From Nilaparvata lugens (Eukaryota > Arthropoda > Insecta > Hemiptera > Delphacidae): a stretch of DNA of 64,000 bases. Shown here piece by piece: positions 1 to 12,800 of the stretch. The notes below the pieces were generated by a model. It had not been told where the DNA came from. It did not search any database and saw nothing but the letters and a program-made list of their open reading frames with translations. The position numbers were made by a program, and so were the translations under genes. Each line of letters begins with the position of its first letter. Position 1 is the first letter of the stretch. The stretch covers positions 102,048,767 through 102,112,766 of the forward strand of contig NC_052518.1 of assembly GCF_014356525.2 (NCBI RefSeq), given 5' to 3'.

Positions 1-359
1 CGTCAGAGAAATCCATTTCTGAACTGTCCTCGTCAACAGACATCTGAAAAATTAGAATTCACAAGGATTCAGACACCGTAGACAGTTTATTAATAAAACT
101 AATTCCTAAAATGGCATACAGTGAGTTAAATATTCTTGTAACGTCATATTTCTCACATATTCCTAGACAAATTAGCCTACATGTATTTCTCTTTTTGGTC
201 TCAATTTTACAGATTATTCAAAGTTTAGACTCTTTTAATTGATTCAATATTCATTTTAGAACTATTTATAAATTAAGAAATTTGTTTTTCATATTGTAAA
301 TTGGAGTGTGTAATTCGAAAATATGAAAGTGACACATAAACTTGGTAGCTACATTTAGT
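1..359. other. A+T-rich non-coding sequence
   Basis: I see no convincing reading frame, repeat or RNA gene here. Short open stretches are of the length expected by chance at this base composition. Confidence 0.6.
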
Positions 360-503
360 GCCGGCTGCACAAAAGCCGGTTAAATTTTAACCGTGATTAA
401 TTCCACGAGAACCAATAAGAGAAGCCGTCTTTTCAAAAATGCCTTCTCTGATTGGTTCTCGTAAAGTTAATCACGGTTAAAATTTAACCAGCTTCTGTGC
501 AAC
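360..503. mobile_element. MITE family A, copy 1 (palindromic)
   Basis: The left end GCACAAAAGCCGGTTAAATT is matched by its reverse complement near 480-500, so almost the whole 144 bp folds back on itself. The arms continue through a conserved inner block reading CCACGAGAACCAAT. Related copies lie at 2261-2355, 55098-56710 and 59537-59681. No coding capacity is present, so it must depend on a transposase encoded elsewhere. It is the reference empty copy for the interrupted one at 55-56 kb. Confidence 0.85.
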
Positions 504-2260
504 TGACTGTTGAATAGATTAAAATTGGAACCGTTTCAGTCTTAAGCCTATGGTACTTTTCTGCAAGTTGTGTAATACTGAATTTAAATAAATAACCCAA
601 TTTGAGGATTCTATAGACTCATCAAAATGAGCAATAAGTTTAGTTAGGTTTAGAAAAAAGATAGAGAAAGAATAGTCTACGATGTTGAGAATAAGTTGTT
701 CCAAGAAAAAGAATCTTCTCAAATGATGAAAAAGTTTTATACGATTGCATTTAAACTAATTAGTTATACCGTGGAATAACCATACAGCGACTTTCATATG
801 CTTTCTCTATGGTTATAAAAGTTATTCTACCATGTGTCCTGAATTTAATTTTCCACAATCTACATAATAGAATATGGGTTGAATAAATTTTCTATTAAAA
901 GTAGGATCTGTGTTTCGTCATGTAAAAACATCAATAACCTGAATCATATATTTAGTATATTTTCCTCCATACTGTATTTCCTTATGTAGGCTACAGTATA
1001 GATTCAATACATAATTTTTCTTTGTAATTTAATGTTTTCCCATAGGCCGATGTTATTCTTCACTTGGTGATGGCTCATCCCTGTACTCAGATTTTATCTT
1101 GCCGAGAGTAAACTTTCTGTATTAGCTATTAGGCCTAATAGACCTATAGCTTGATAATTGTAGCCTATCATCTGTAAGCTTTATTATGTAGCTTATTCCT
1201 ATTTGGATTGGAATTCTAAATACAAGAGAAATAAATTATTGCACTTGGCATTTTAAGAGGATATATAATTAAACTTAAAGTTGAAATTTACATGAAAAAT
1301 TCTATCCTTTAAAGGATTGAGGTGTATCCTAATCTTTCCTCAAGTCCAAAGACCATGGCATAAACCTTCAATAAATGACGTGTAGACTATCCTGAGCTAT
1401 TGAAATGTATATGAGAATTTATTATTAAAAGAAACTTTTCACATCAATAAGTTATCATGTTGGAATTAAATTTGAACTGAATTTCTGTTATGAATTAGAA
1501 AAAAAAATTATTTTTGGGAGTAAATAGGCTAAATAGAAGATATGAACTAACCTTTCAGTCACCTCACATAAAATGAATGTTCAATGGAATTATGAGTACA
1601 ATTGTCATAATACGTAGTAGTAATCGATGAATTTAGAAATCACAATTCATTTTCAAGTTATTATTTCATTTTTTTAATATGTTAAGCCACTATTGACAAA
1701 TGTAAACAGTACTGATGATGAAGGAGAACGGAGAATGTTATTAGGCTATGAAAGAATGTGAAATTTGGTGGAGTGATTTCACTTCAATGTAAAAATTGAT
1801 GAAAAGTTGACTTGCAATAAATAACTTTTTACATTTTAAGATAGTTTAGTAAGCTGTCCTAAATAATTAATACAGTCCTGCATTCAACACTCAAAGTAAA
1901 ATATTACAATTTACAATCTCAATTCTGCTCAACCTGAATTATTTTTTCCCTTGCTTGGATGGTGATGGAGATTGGATGGATGAACTGGACTATAGAGTAG
2001 AGAATACATAGAGAGCTTGACTTCAGAACTGCTCTCGGGCTCTGTCCTAGCACAAATTGAAAATAATTATTATCCTTCTTATATAATTGAGGCTTAATAT
2101 TATCAATTGAAATTATTATGAAAACCTACCAATTTCAGATAAAAATACATCTCCCTTTATTGTGAACCTAAGAAATAAAATAAGTGATTTCTTGTTTCCG
2201 AGAGTGAACTACCTTTAATGTATTCGACACGCACATACAGACAGAGCTGCATGGTGTAAG
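504..2260. other. A+T-rich non-coding sequence
   Basis: About 1.75 kb without a supportable gene. I see only short chance reading frames, poly-A/T runs and no strong inverted or tandem repeat. Confidence 0.55.
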
Positions 2261-2355
2261 TGCCGGTTGCACAAAAGCCTTTTAGGCCTTCTCTGATTAG
2301 TGCTCGTGAAATTAATTACGGTTAACATTTAACCGGCTTTTGTGCAACCGGGCCT
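2261..2355. mobile_element. MITE family A, copy 2 (internally deleted)
   Basis: It starts with GCCGGTTGCACAAAAGCC and ends with the complementary GGCTTTTGTGCAACCGGGCC. It lacks most of the left arm seen in the 360-503 copy, leaving about 95 bp. It is a deletion derivative of the same family. Confidence 0.8.
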
Positions 2356-2490
2356 AAGAATTTTCCAACTGATAAGTCAACACTGTTAAGATCAATTTCT
2401 ATCATCTATTGGCAAAATAATTCTGTGATTAGAAACTTCTAGCCGATTTCTCGGGTCTATGTCAAACGAGGCAAACGACAGAAGAGTCCT

Positions 2491-3370
2491 GCGACAGTCG
2501 AGACCAGCGACGGTAGAGACCGGCGACATTCGAGGCCAGCGACGGTAGAGGACTCCTGCAAAAGTGGACTCAAATGTCGCCTGCGTTAGGCGACAGTTGA
2601 GGCCACTCTAATTTTTGTACAGCCCTGAAATTCGAGGCCAGCGACGGTAGAGGACTCCTGAAAAAGTGGCCTCAAATGTCGCCTGGTTAGGCTCTCCAGA
2701 ATGGTAGACAGCACCAAAAGAATATTATCATTTAATTTGTATGGATTTACCAGCAATTGAATAATATCCCATTATTCCTTCCATATTATGAATAAGTATT
2801 GCAACTTTACAACTGTAAATAAACTTTAGCTGCTTCATCATAAAAAACGAAATTTTCAAACTTGTAAATACCTTTTTGATACTTGGATGTCAAATTCTCA
2901 GTTCATGATAGATGTAGGATATTATTCTACAAATCAATATCCTGTTACAAATCAATAACTTTCATCAATTTCACACATTCATAGGATGTGTCCTCAACTG
3001 TCGCCTGCTGCAAGCGAGTCTCTAATTTTTGTACAGGCCCGACAGTCGAGACCAGCGACATTCGAGGCCAGCGACGGTAGAGGACTCCTGAAAAAGAGGC
3101 CTCAAATGCCGCCTGCGTTAGGCGACAGTTGAGGCCACTCTAATTTTTGTACTGCCCCGACAGTCGAGACCTACGATGGGAGAGGACTCCTGGAAAAGAG
3201 GCCTCAAATGTCGCCTGCGTTAGGCGACAGTTGAGGCCACTCTAATTTTCGTACACTCCCGACAGTCGAGGCCTACAACCGTAGAGGACTGTGAGGCCTA
3301 CGACCGTAGAGGACTGTAAAACAGTCCTCTACGGTCGTAGGCCTCGAATGTCGTCGGTCTCGACTGTCGC
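2491..3370. mobile_element. Inverted-repeat element made of ~125-bp tandem units
   Basis: The ends are complementary: GCGACAGTCGAGACC on the left and GGTCTCGACTGTCGC on the right. Between them, variants of one unit recur. The unit contains TAGAGGACTCCTGAAAAAG, then TCAAATGTCGCCTGCGTTAG, then CAGTTGAGGCCACTCTAATT. The array is interrupted by unrelated A+T-rich sequence at about 2690-2990. The unit is itself rich in short inverted repeats around GTCGCCTGCGTTAGGCGAC. No open frame of note is present. A foldback or satellite-bearing DNA transposon is the simplest reading; the family is not one I can name. Confidence 0.7.
3293..3345. repeat. Perfect 25-bp-arm hairpin at the end of the unit array
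   Basis: Two 25-bp arms, 3293-3317 and 3321-3345, are exact reverse complements separated by only AAA. The left arm begins GAGGCCTACGACCG. The hairpin lies just inside the right terminal repeat of the 2491-3370 element and is preceded by a direct copy of part of the arm. Confidence 0.9.
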
Positions 3371-3403
3371 GCCCCCGATTTCTCTAGATATAAAAATTTA
3401 CAC

Positions 3404-3591
3404 CTAACTCAACCATTTTTGAACAAGCATTAGGTATATATAGTACCAAGTAAGTATTTCCAAGTAAGTATGAAGTATGAAGAACCTACTTTTCACTCAG
3501 GCCAAAATCGTTCTCAATCTTTTTGTGTGTATGTTCTATAATAACTTAATGGTAATAACTTGCTCAGAACAATAGAACTATAGAACAATAA
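3404..3591. repeat. Flanking direct repeat X, left copy
   Basis: This about 188-bp segment recurs almost unchanged at 5989-6175, beginning TAACTCAACCATTTTTGAAC in both places. Both copies are preceded by the ~125-bp units of the 2491-3370 element, so the duplicated block is larger than the segment listed. Confidence 0.88.
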
Positions 3592-4615
3592 AGCCTTGTA
3601 CACACGTACGTACAGATTCGCGCGAACAATCGTATGCACACATGCCTCGGCATTCACTGTACGTCCTTGTGGACGCGTTCCACGTATGCCTCGGCATTCA
3701 AAAAGCTATCTGATTTGCAGACGACACGAAACATGGTAGATGTAAATTTCCACATCATGACAACAATGTCTTCATTCCATCATTGAAGATAATATTATTA
3801 CAAAATGCAGCTGTATCATTTATTTTAATGACTTGTATAATAAAATCGAAAATAAAACTTAACAAACAATGTTGGTAGGTTGAACGATTGTAGGTTGAAG
3901 TAAGGAAATAAATTGCTACATCACATAAGATATGAGATTGACAATTCAAACTTTATTGGGATGTCAAAACATTATTTTGTTAATATACTGAATCTAATTC
4001 AACTAGTTATCCAAACAAATGATACCATTATGAGGAAAGCAATAACTTTACAAAAACGATTGGCCCTAACTTTGAGATTCTTGGCATTAGGCGATTCATT
4101 TGTTGGTTTCCAATATCTATTCTGAATCTCAAAAAAGAAAATTTCTACAATAATTCCAGAAGTTTTGATGACCTAATCAAAGCACCTAACACTGTCCCAC
4201 AAAATTGACAGTCTTCTTTAACGAAATTAGCCATAAATTGAATCAGATACTAAGTTGCTGTCCATTTTAAACTAACTCTGCTCATACACATGACAAAACA
4301 AGATTCTTCAAAAGAATCATATTGAAGATTACAATTTTAATTACTAACTCTTATTGATATATAATAAAACAAACACAAGATGATTTGATAGCCACAGTAA
4401 AATATTTGAGCTATACTTTCTTGTAGGAATCCTGTAGAGAAGCTATTTTCACTTAAATTATACAGTTCTAAATTTGTTAATCATGATACAAATTATATAC
4501 TGATGCATGTTTCTATTTAAATATTTGACAATCCACATATCCTACAAAATTACAAAAATCCTACAATTTACAATTAGTTATTGGATCACAATTCGATTTG
4601 TCATTCATTAACCTA
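3591..4615. repeat. ~1.0-kb tandem duplication, copy 1
   Basis: The unit starts AAGCCTTGTACACACGTACG and runs to the next occurrence of the same sequence at 4616. The two copies align along their length with scattered substitutions and small indels. No reading frame is conserved between them, so I treat the duplication as non-coding. Confidence 0.88.
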
Positions 4616-5735
4616 AAGCCTTGTACACACGTACGTACAGATTCGCGCGAACAATCGTATGTACATATGCCTCAACATTCACTGTACGTCCTTGTGGACG
4701 CGATCCACGTATGCCTCAGCATTCAAAAAGCTATCTGATTTGCAGACGACACGAAGACATGGTAGATGTAGATTTTCCACAACATGACAACAATGGCGTC
4801 ATTCCATCATTGAAGATAGTTATCACAAATTGCAGCAGTATCATTTTATTTCAATGACTTATATAATAAAATCAAAAATAAAACTTGACAAACGATGTTG
4901 GTGGGTTGAACGATTGTAGGTTGAAGTAAGGAAATAAATTGCTACATGACATAATATTGACAATTCAATCTTTCTTAGGTTGTCAAAACATTATGTTGTT
5001 AATATACTGAATCTAATTCAACTAGTTATCTAAACAAAAAATGATATCATCATGAGGGAAGCAATAACTCCACAAGAACGATTGGCTCTAACTTTGAGAT
5101 TCTTGGCATTAGGCGATTCATTTGTTGGTTTCCAATATCTATTCAGAATCTCAAAAAAAGAAAAAATTCTACAATAATTCCAGAAGTTTTGATGACCTAA
5201 TCAAAGCACTTAACACTGTCTCACAAAATTGACAGTCTTCTTTAAGGGAATTAGCCATAGGCTAAATTGAATCAAATACTGAATTGCTGCCCATTTTAAA
5301 CTAACTCTGCTCATACACATGACAAAACAAGATTCTCCAAAAGATTAGCTTCAAGATTTACCTTCAAGGGAATACTAGTTCAAAGTTTGAATAAATCTTT
5401 CTATAGATAGCCTAGCTATCTAAAACGTATAATATCATATTGAAGATTACAATTTTAATTAACAACTCTGATTGATAACATGAAACAAACACAAGATGAT
5501 TTGATAGCCACAGTAAAATGATATTTGAGCTATACTTTCTTGTAGGAGCCCTGTAGAGAAGCTTTTTTCACTTAAATTATGCAGTTCTAAATTTGTTAAT
5601 CATGATACGAATTATATACTCCATGCATGTTTCTATTTAAATATTTGACAATCCACATATCCTACAAAATTACAAAAATCCTACAATTACAATTAGTTAT
5701 TGGATCACAATTTGATTTGTCATTCATTAACCTAA
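4616..5735. repeat. ~1.1-kb tandem duplication, copy 2
   Basis: This is the second copy of the 3591-4615 unit. It carries an extra block of roughly 90 bp near 5345-5440 that the first copy lacks, which accounts for most of the length difference. Downstream, 5750-5835 contains an inverted match to the unit start around a GTGGACGCG motif, so the pair may be bounded by imperfect inverted repeats. Confidence 0.85.
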
Positions 5736-5830
5736 TTCATTGGAATTAGGTTATGACGCCTTCAATGTTTACGTTTTGCCTCACCCGTATGGCAAAATCG
5801 CGTCCACACGTACATTCAATGCTCGCCCGA

Positions 5831-6175
5831 GGCGCCTTAGAGGACTCCTGAAAAAGAGGCCTCAAATGTCGCCTGCGTTAGGCGACAGTTGAGGCCACTC
5901 TAATTTTTGTACTGCCCCGACAGTCGAGACCTACGATGGGAGAGGACTCCTGAAAAAGAGGCCTCAAATGTCGCCTGCGTTAGGCGACTAACTCAACCAT
6001 TTTTGAACAAGCATTAGGTATATATAGTACCAAGTAAGTATTTCCAAGTAAGTATGAAGTATGAAGAACCTACTTTTCACTCAGTCCAAAATCGTTCTCA
6101 ATCTTTTTGTGTGTATGTTCTATAATAACTTAATGGTAATAACTTGTTCAGAACAATAGAACTATAGAACAATAA
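5831..6175. repeat. Second copy of the unit array plus direct repeat X
   Basis: About one and a half of the ~125-bp units (5840-5986) are fused directly to the X segment (5989-6175). The hairpin and right end found at the first locus are missing; the sequence passes from TTAGGCGAC straight into TAACTCAACC. It is therefore an internally deleted duplicate of about 3100-3591. Confidence 0.82.
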
Positions 6176-6345
6176 CTTGTTCTATAATCTGTTTGCGTGT
6201 ATGTTCTATAATAACTTTCAAACGCGTTGATCAGTGTCAAATTTTGAACACATATTCTTAAAACTTTTTTACATATTAAATTTGTTTGTTTGGCAAAAAA
6301 TCAACTGACTACTTCCTTTTTCAAACAAAATAAGAATAGGTTGTA

Positions 6346-9178
6346 GGAGCGGGTACCTTTGAACAGGAGGGTAACATTGAACGGTTCCGCCTTCCATCTT
6401 TTTTTTTAAAATCTACCGCTTCTCGTGGCTGACTGGATAGTTTCGTAGCTGTTTCTTCCATATTCCAGTTGGGTTGCCAGCACTGTATCTCACTTCAAGG
6501 CGCCAAACTAATACAACTGGACTCGATTTTGTACAGCTACAGTTTCTTGTCTGTATTGGTATCTTTTTTGCTAAGGTATCATAGGCAATTTTATATTTCT
6601 AATACTTGTAAACGTATTTATATATCCATCAAAGTGTTATCAAGATGATATTTTAGAGCGAAATTGATAGTAGAAATAGTTTTTTTAGGTTATGTTGCAT
6701 ACAAAGTGCAATTGGAGGGTAACATTGAACACTGTTCAAAGTTACCCACCTGTTCAAAGTTAGGCATAATTCAACAAAATTGGCCTATGTAATCTTACTG
6801 TTACCTATTAATTCATTTTAAATTTATGTCTATTTATTTATAATTCTATTTCCTCAACTAAGTTCATTGTTTGTTTTATTGTTTCAGCATGGACAAGGAG
6901 AAGAGAAGGTATGGCTCAAAGACCTTAAAGAGGTCTTTGGTATGGCTATTCAGAGGAAGTTTTGAAGAAAGCTATGGATGAGATCTCCAGCAAGAAACTT
7001 TCCCTACGCCAAGCATCACAAAAATACAACATATCCCTGGGAAGACTATCGAATAAAATCAAAGGAAAACATTGTGGTAAAGTTGGGGCTCCAACAGTTT
7101 TGAATGAATTTGAAGAAAAGATTATTGTGAACAACATAATCGCGGTTAGTGAGTGGGGGGTTTCCAATTGACAAACTAGACTTGAGATACCTCTGCAAAA
7201 GTTATCTGGACAGAATAGGCCGAAAAGTAAAAAAAAAAATCCAAACAATTTACCCTGTAAGGATTGGGTGAACGGGTTCTTAAAAAGACACAGCCAGCAA
7301 ATAGCAAATGTGTCAAAATATAAAGCGGTTAAGAGCTGGAGTTAGTGCCAATCTCATCTCACAATATTTTGAAAATCTGAAGAAAACTCTACAAAATGAA
7401 GATGGTTCTTGGGTTCCACCATCCAATATAATAAATTATGATGAAACCAACCTGTCTGACGACCCGGGAAGAAAAAGATGTATTTTTAAACGAGGAGTGA
7501 AATGCCCTGAGAGAATTCAGGACTCATCCAAAAGCTCAACATCAGTCATGTACAGTGGACGTGCTGATGGAGTTATGTTGCCAGTCTATGTAGTGTACAA
7601 AGCAGAAAGAATGTTTGACATGTGGATGGAGGGAGCTCCAAAGGACACCAGGTTCAACCGCAGCAAGTCAGGGTGATTTGATGTTGATTCTTTTGCTGAC
7701 TGGTTTGAACAAACATTGATTCCATTTGTGAAAAAGAATCTCAAGGGAAAAGTAGTTGTGCTCGGTGACAACCTCAGCAGCCATTTTTCAGAGAGGGTCA
7801 TCAAATTGGCAGAAGAAAACAACATTGCATTCACTTGCATGGTTCCAAATAGTACACATCTTCTCCAACCACTGGATGTGGCATTGAAGAAAACTTGGCG
7901 CAAATTGCTGGACCATTGGAAATCAACCCAAAAGAGAAAGACCACTACAATTTCGAAAGAGGACTTTCCTAAGCTTCTGAAGAAGCTCCAAAATGCCATT
8001 GCAGACAAAGCTTCCAGCAATCTACAAGCTGGGTTTTGTAAAACTGGGATTTTTCCCTTTGCTCCAGAAAAAGTACTTCAGCAGCTGCCTGATGGAAGAC
8101 TTGACAATGACATAAGCTTTGAGGATGCATCAAAAGGAGTTTCTGATTCAGTTTTAGAACTTCTTAAAAAGATGAGGGGGGGCTCTGAAACAACCAGAAA
8201 ACGCAAGCGTAAGGTTGATGTGCCTGCAGGCAAGAGCATTACACTAGCTGATCTCAACTGTTCAATTCAAGAATCAAATGAACCAGCATCAAAATCACCA
8301 CGTGGCCAGATACTTGAAGAACTGAATGACAGTGATAGTGATAACAGTGACCAACATAATGGCAGTAACGAACAAAATGACAGTTACAGTGACCAACTAG
8401 ACAATGAAAAGCAAGAAGTGGAATTGCAAGTACCAGACCCTGCACCTGTTGAAGTTGAAGCTGGCGAATTCTATATTGTTAGATTTGAGACCAAACCATT
8501 AGCATCCTATGTATTTTACATTGGTCAAGTGAACTGTATTTGAATGCAGAATTCTCTGAATTTATTTTTTTAAGAAAGAGTAGAAAAGTGGACAATGAAT
8601 TTATCTGGCCATTGGTTGAAGACAGATCGATTGTTAAATTAGACGATATTGTAAAAAAAGTAAAGATGACACCAGTGAGAAGAGGTGGATTCATTATTGA
8701 AAAGAACCAAATCATTAATTTTGGTAATAAACTCGAATGATCCACCTCTTCTTGCTGGTATCATCTTATGATACATTTTGCAATGTTGAATAATTTTGTA
8801 ATTTCATAATATTGGCAATTTCAATTTTTCTCACTTTCAATTCAAGAGAAAATAAAAATGCTTTAAAATGTTTCTAGATTTTTTAAATAACAAATTTACT
8901 CACACATAGAGTGTAAATTTGTGGCATCAGTAGCCTTACATATACATTTTAGTAGGTTCTAGATGTCTGTTCAAAGTTAACCGACAGTGAGGGTAACTTT
9001 GAACATGCCTTCTTCTTATTATTTTTCAATAACCAGAAGGAGATGAATTGCTATCATTACAAATATTGCAAGTATACATGTGTGCCCCTGATTCACTATA
9101 GTAAATGGATCACTAAAAATAGCATTCAATTTGGTTTTGATGAGAAATGTTGAAGAAGTGTTCAAAGTTACCCGTTTC
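6346..9178 (+). mobile_element. pogo/Tigger-type DNA transposon
   Basis: The element is flanked by TA (6344-6345 and 9179-9180). It has 20-bp terminal inverted repeats, GGAGCGGGTACCTTTGAACA at the left and the complement of GAAACGGGTAACTTTGAACA at the right. Further copies of the GGGTAACATTGAAC motif lie just inside the left end, and related motifs lie near 8970-9005. It encodes a transposase remnant at 6891-8740. TA target duplication, length of about 2.8 kb and transposase type agree with the pogo/Tigger branch of the Tc1/mariner superfamily. Confidence 0.88.
6891..8740 (+). pseudogene. Decayed pogo/Tigger-like DDE transposase
   Basis: The product would be a DNA transposase. The frame begins after a splice-acceptor-like TTTCAG with an ATG at 6891. 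A psq-type helix-turn-helix follows (6962-7080), reading LSLRQASQKYNISLGRLSNK. The DDE_1 catalytic region has the first aspartate in NYDET (about 7435), the second in VVLGDNLSSHFS (about 7755), and the third in HLLQPLDVALKK (about 7870). Acidic, low-complexity sequence and a short basic C-terminal part follow. The frame is broken near 6940, 7170, 7330, 7675 and 8540, so no active enzyme is expected. It lies wholly inside the TA-flanked inverted repeats. A domesticated host gene is unlikely given the frameshifts. Confidence 0.9.
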
Positions 9179-9189
9179 TACGGTTCATC

Positions 9190-9893
9190 TTGTGCAAATT
9201 GTTCAGCCAAAAGGGGCTCACTAGTAGTACCTATGAGAATAGAACGATGCCAACTTCCAACAATTTGGCATTCTCTCTTCGTTTATCAACCTATTGCTTT
9301 GATTTGAATGAATCTTTTTCATTCTCCTTGGATTCACCATCGATCCAAAGCTTACCTGGGAGTGCCATATTGAGGGCATCTGTAAGAGGCTTTCTAGAGT
9401 CACCTATTTGTTTAGGAAGTTGAAAAAGTTGGTGAGCAGACCCTTTTTGCTGGTGTTGTACCATGCTCTTTTCCATAGATAGCCTGATCTATGGACTGCT
9501 ACTGCTGTGTCAAGCTTCTGACTGAGGAGGTGTGTTCAAGCTGCAAGAGGGCCAACCGTATTCTATTTGGAAAGTAGTGTAAACATTACCTTCAGTGGCA
9601 CAACTCTCCCAGTCCAAAGGTGTAATGACCATCTACAGTCATTACAAATATTTGTGAGTGTAAATCTTGGAAAATTCAACACAAGGAGTGACTTTCATGG
9701 TCACAACACTAGAAGTCAAGGATGTGCCATACTGTTGTTTGTCAAAGACCCGTGATGCACTTCCTGAATTGGCCTTGCAGATCTTCAATAAGCTGCCGGA
9801 GGATTTGAAGAGGTTGAACATACCAGCATTCAACTCAAGACTTGAGTGTTGGCTCAAGAGAAAGCCATTTTATTCCATTCAGTAATATTTGAG
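9190..9893 (+). pseudogene. LINE (non-LTR retrotransposon) C-terminal remnant
   Basis: A frame at about 9340-9480 reads IDPKLTWECHIEGICKRLSR and continues in the style of the region downstream of a LINE reverse-transcriptase domain. After frameshifts, 9667-9885 gives ALQIFNKLPEDLKRLNIPAF and ends in WLKRKPFYSI, the usual end of jockey-like ORF2 proteins. The polymerase core is absent and stops interrupt the frame, so this is a dead 3' fragment. It abuts the right end of the pogo-type element. Confidence 0.8.
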
Positions 9894-12800
9894 TGGCCAA
9901 GTCTGGGCGACTTGGTAGGCCTTGTTTAATCCATGCTGACATCTAGATAGTTGTAATGTGGAAGTAATAAATTATAGCTCTTGACGCAACCCATCCGGCC
10001 TTGCTTGAAGAGGAAGGTAATTTAGATAACTCGCTGGGCCCAGCGATGCAGTATGATTGGTCCTGTTGAAGATACTGAAGAACCAATGAATAGAAACATA
10101 ACTGACAATATTAAATTTATCCTATTCAAGTTTGCTTGGCATTTATTGATACAAATATATCAAGTTTAGTAATCAAGTATCTTAATAGGGCAACTTGAAT
10201 CTTTAATTATAGAAAGTCATTAGTACTCTTATATTATGCAATGTAATAACTAGTCGTGTTTGATATAAAATATAATGAGAATAGTGATTTTCTATAATTA
10301 AGTATCAAGTTTAGATACTAAAAATAATTGCATCACAGGTACTTTTTAGAACGTTCCTTCAATAACCTTCATTCCACGAAAATATTTGGAAGTATTGAGT
10401 GGCACTAGAAAAAAGGTTGAGAATAGAATCAAGAGTAAAATCCTTATAAACTATTCGCTTTATTTAGTACGTGATGTCAAATAGAAACGTACATATCCAC
10501 ATTCGAGTGGAATCGAAATTTCAATTGATTCACAAATCAATCAATGGCTTATAAATTACCAACAATAACTTGGTTTTTAGCAATGGACAACACTCTTAAT
10601 AATATAATCTAATTATCACGTTCTCGTCGGCTAATAATAAATTATTATCATAGCATCTCACACTATTATTGCTATCATTAGAGACAAATGATTGATGCTT
10701 TCAAATAATCTCAAAAATTACGAGGAATAATACAGATAAAATACAGAATCACAAAAAACTATCTAAATAGCATTATACCCGATTATCCAGTCCCTTTGAG
10801 TGTTTTTCACCAAAAACCAGCATTGGTGATACTCTATGGAAAAAATAATCTCTCAAATATCATTATCTATCTGATAGAAGAATTAGCTACAGGAAGACTT
10901 GCAAAATATTCTAAAACATCAATAAAATTGGAAATTATTGGGACTTATTATGTTAAAAAGACATCGATAAAATATGAAAAACTACCGATATTAGAAAATT
11001 TGGATATCAAATTCTAAAACATAGTTATAAATTTACTGAGTTAGTACATAGATATGCAAATAAAATAATTATTAATTACCAGCATGGGAACATAAAATAG
11101 GTTTTATTCACCATTATTTATGTATCATTATTAACTCAATAAATTATTAAAAAATCATCACACAATGCATTGTAAGTCAACTAATATAAATATCATGAAA
11201 ATAATATCATAAATAACTGGGAAGTAATGTATTCTTTTATAAAATTATATAACAATTATATTTCCCATAGCATTGCTCAAATGTAATATCTATTATTCAA
11301 AACTAGATCCTAAAACTATTTTGTACAATAAAATGTGATTCTGGGAGGGTAAATTCCTGACCCACTAATAAATTCTCTGTAACACTGATAAGAAACAACT
11401 GAAATTGTGATTAAAATGTGAGATAGTTGAGCTGAGCCGTCGTGAACGTGTTAACTACATCAATTCAACTTAAATTAATTACATTTCCACACTTGTAATA
11501 GAAAAATGAATGCACTTTCATTTATATACTTATAAAATTTACACTTCTCAGTTGGGAATCCTTAGAACTACCACATTTGCACAGCAAATCGCTTATCTAA
11601 ATCATATGAATGGAAGCTAATCTCTGTCTAAAGTAGCCAAGCTATACAAAACTAAACACTGAAAAAAGGAACTAAAGTTCCACTAACAAGGAACTTAGCA
11701 TAAAAAAATTGAAATCAAAACTAAAAACTTAATTTTACAGTGAAGGCACTTCACAGAACAAAAGACAGAAATAACTTATTGTAAAAATAAAATGCATATT
11801 GTAGAATAAATTACTATCAATGGTAAATAAATATTATTCTACAGCTATTGACTCCGGTTCAACAGTAAATGCTAATACGTTTGGTAGGCTGATGAGAATT
11901 TTTAAAATCACAATTTCAAAGACGATTGATCCACAATCGGCACTTTTTACAGAAAATCTACCAATTTTCAATCACGATTTCAAAAATATTATATAGTACA
12001 GTTGTACAGTAACTGTAGAAGAATGGCAAGTGATTTTAAAATTAGCTAACTCTACTCTAGTAAGAATAAAAACTTTCTGTAAAACAAATAAAATTATCAA
12101 CAAACCGATACTGAACACAGGTTATTCTAAATGTTTGAATAAAAATGAGGGATTCAATTAGTTATTGCATTATTTTCCTTACTTCAGATTCTATACATAA
12201 CTACACTGTATTTTCAGTCATGAAATTAATTACAGTAGTAATGATTCACAGTGATGAATTAAGTTGTATAAATTCCTCAAAAAATAATTGTGATGTGTGA
12301 ATGAATAGCAAATAATAGAATGGGTATCAAATAGAAATACAATAATTATTTTACATTTTACGTCGATTGAAATTAACCTCTCACTTATTAAGCATGCAAA
12401 TAATCAGAGTCATTAAACAAAATTTAGCTGCATTACCAGAAAAATATTTATTTGTATAAAACAGGATATGCAGAATCAATTTATTTTTTAGTCTGAAAAC
12501 GCAAATTATATCAATCTAAATTTTGTGAATATGAAAAATTGTTCGAAAAAACACAGAATTGAGATTATAAATGTCCAGCAACGAAAAAAGGACGAAATTG
12601 TAGTGTGAAAATTATACACAATTGAAGTCATCACTGTGAACCATTAATTCGGTGATTAGTGTTAATCTAGAAACGGACATCACAATTTTCCTAGAGGACA
12701 ACCACCTAATATGAGCTGAGAAAAATGTTATAACCATTTTCCAAACCAGCTGGGTAATTCTTTGCTTTACAAAAAGTGAACATAGAGTATCTTCTTAGAA

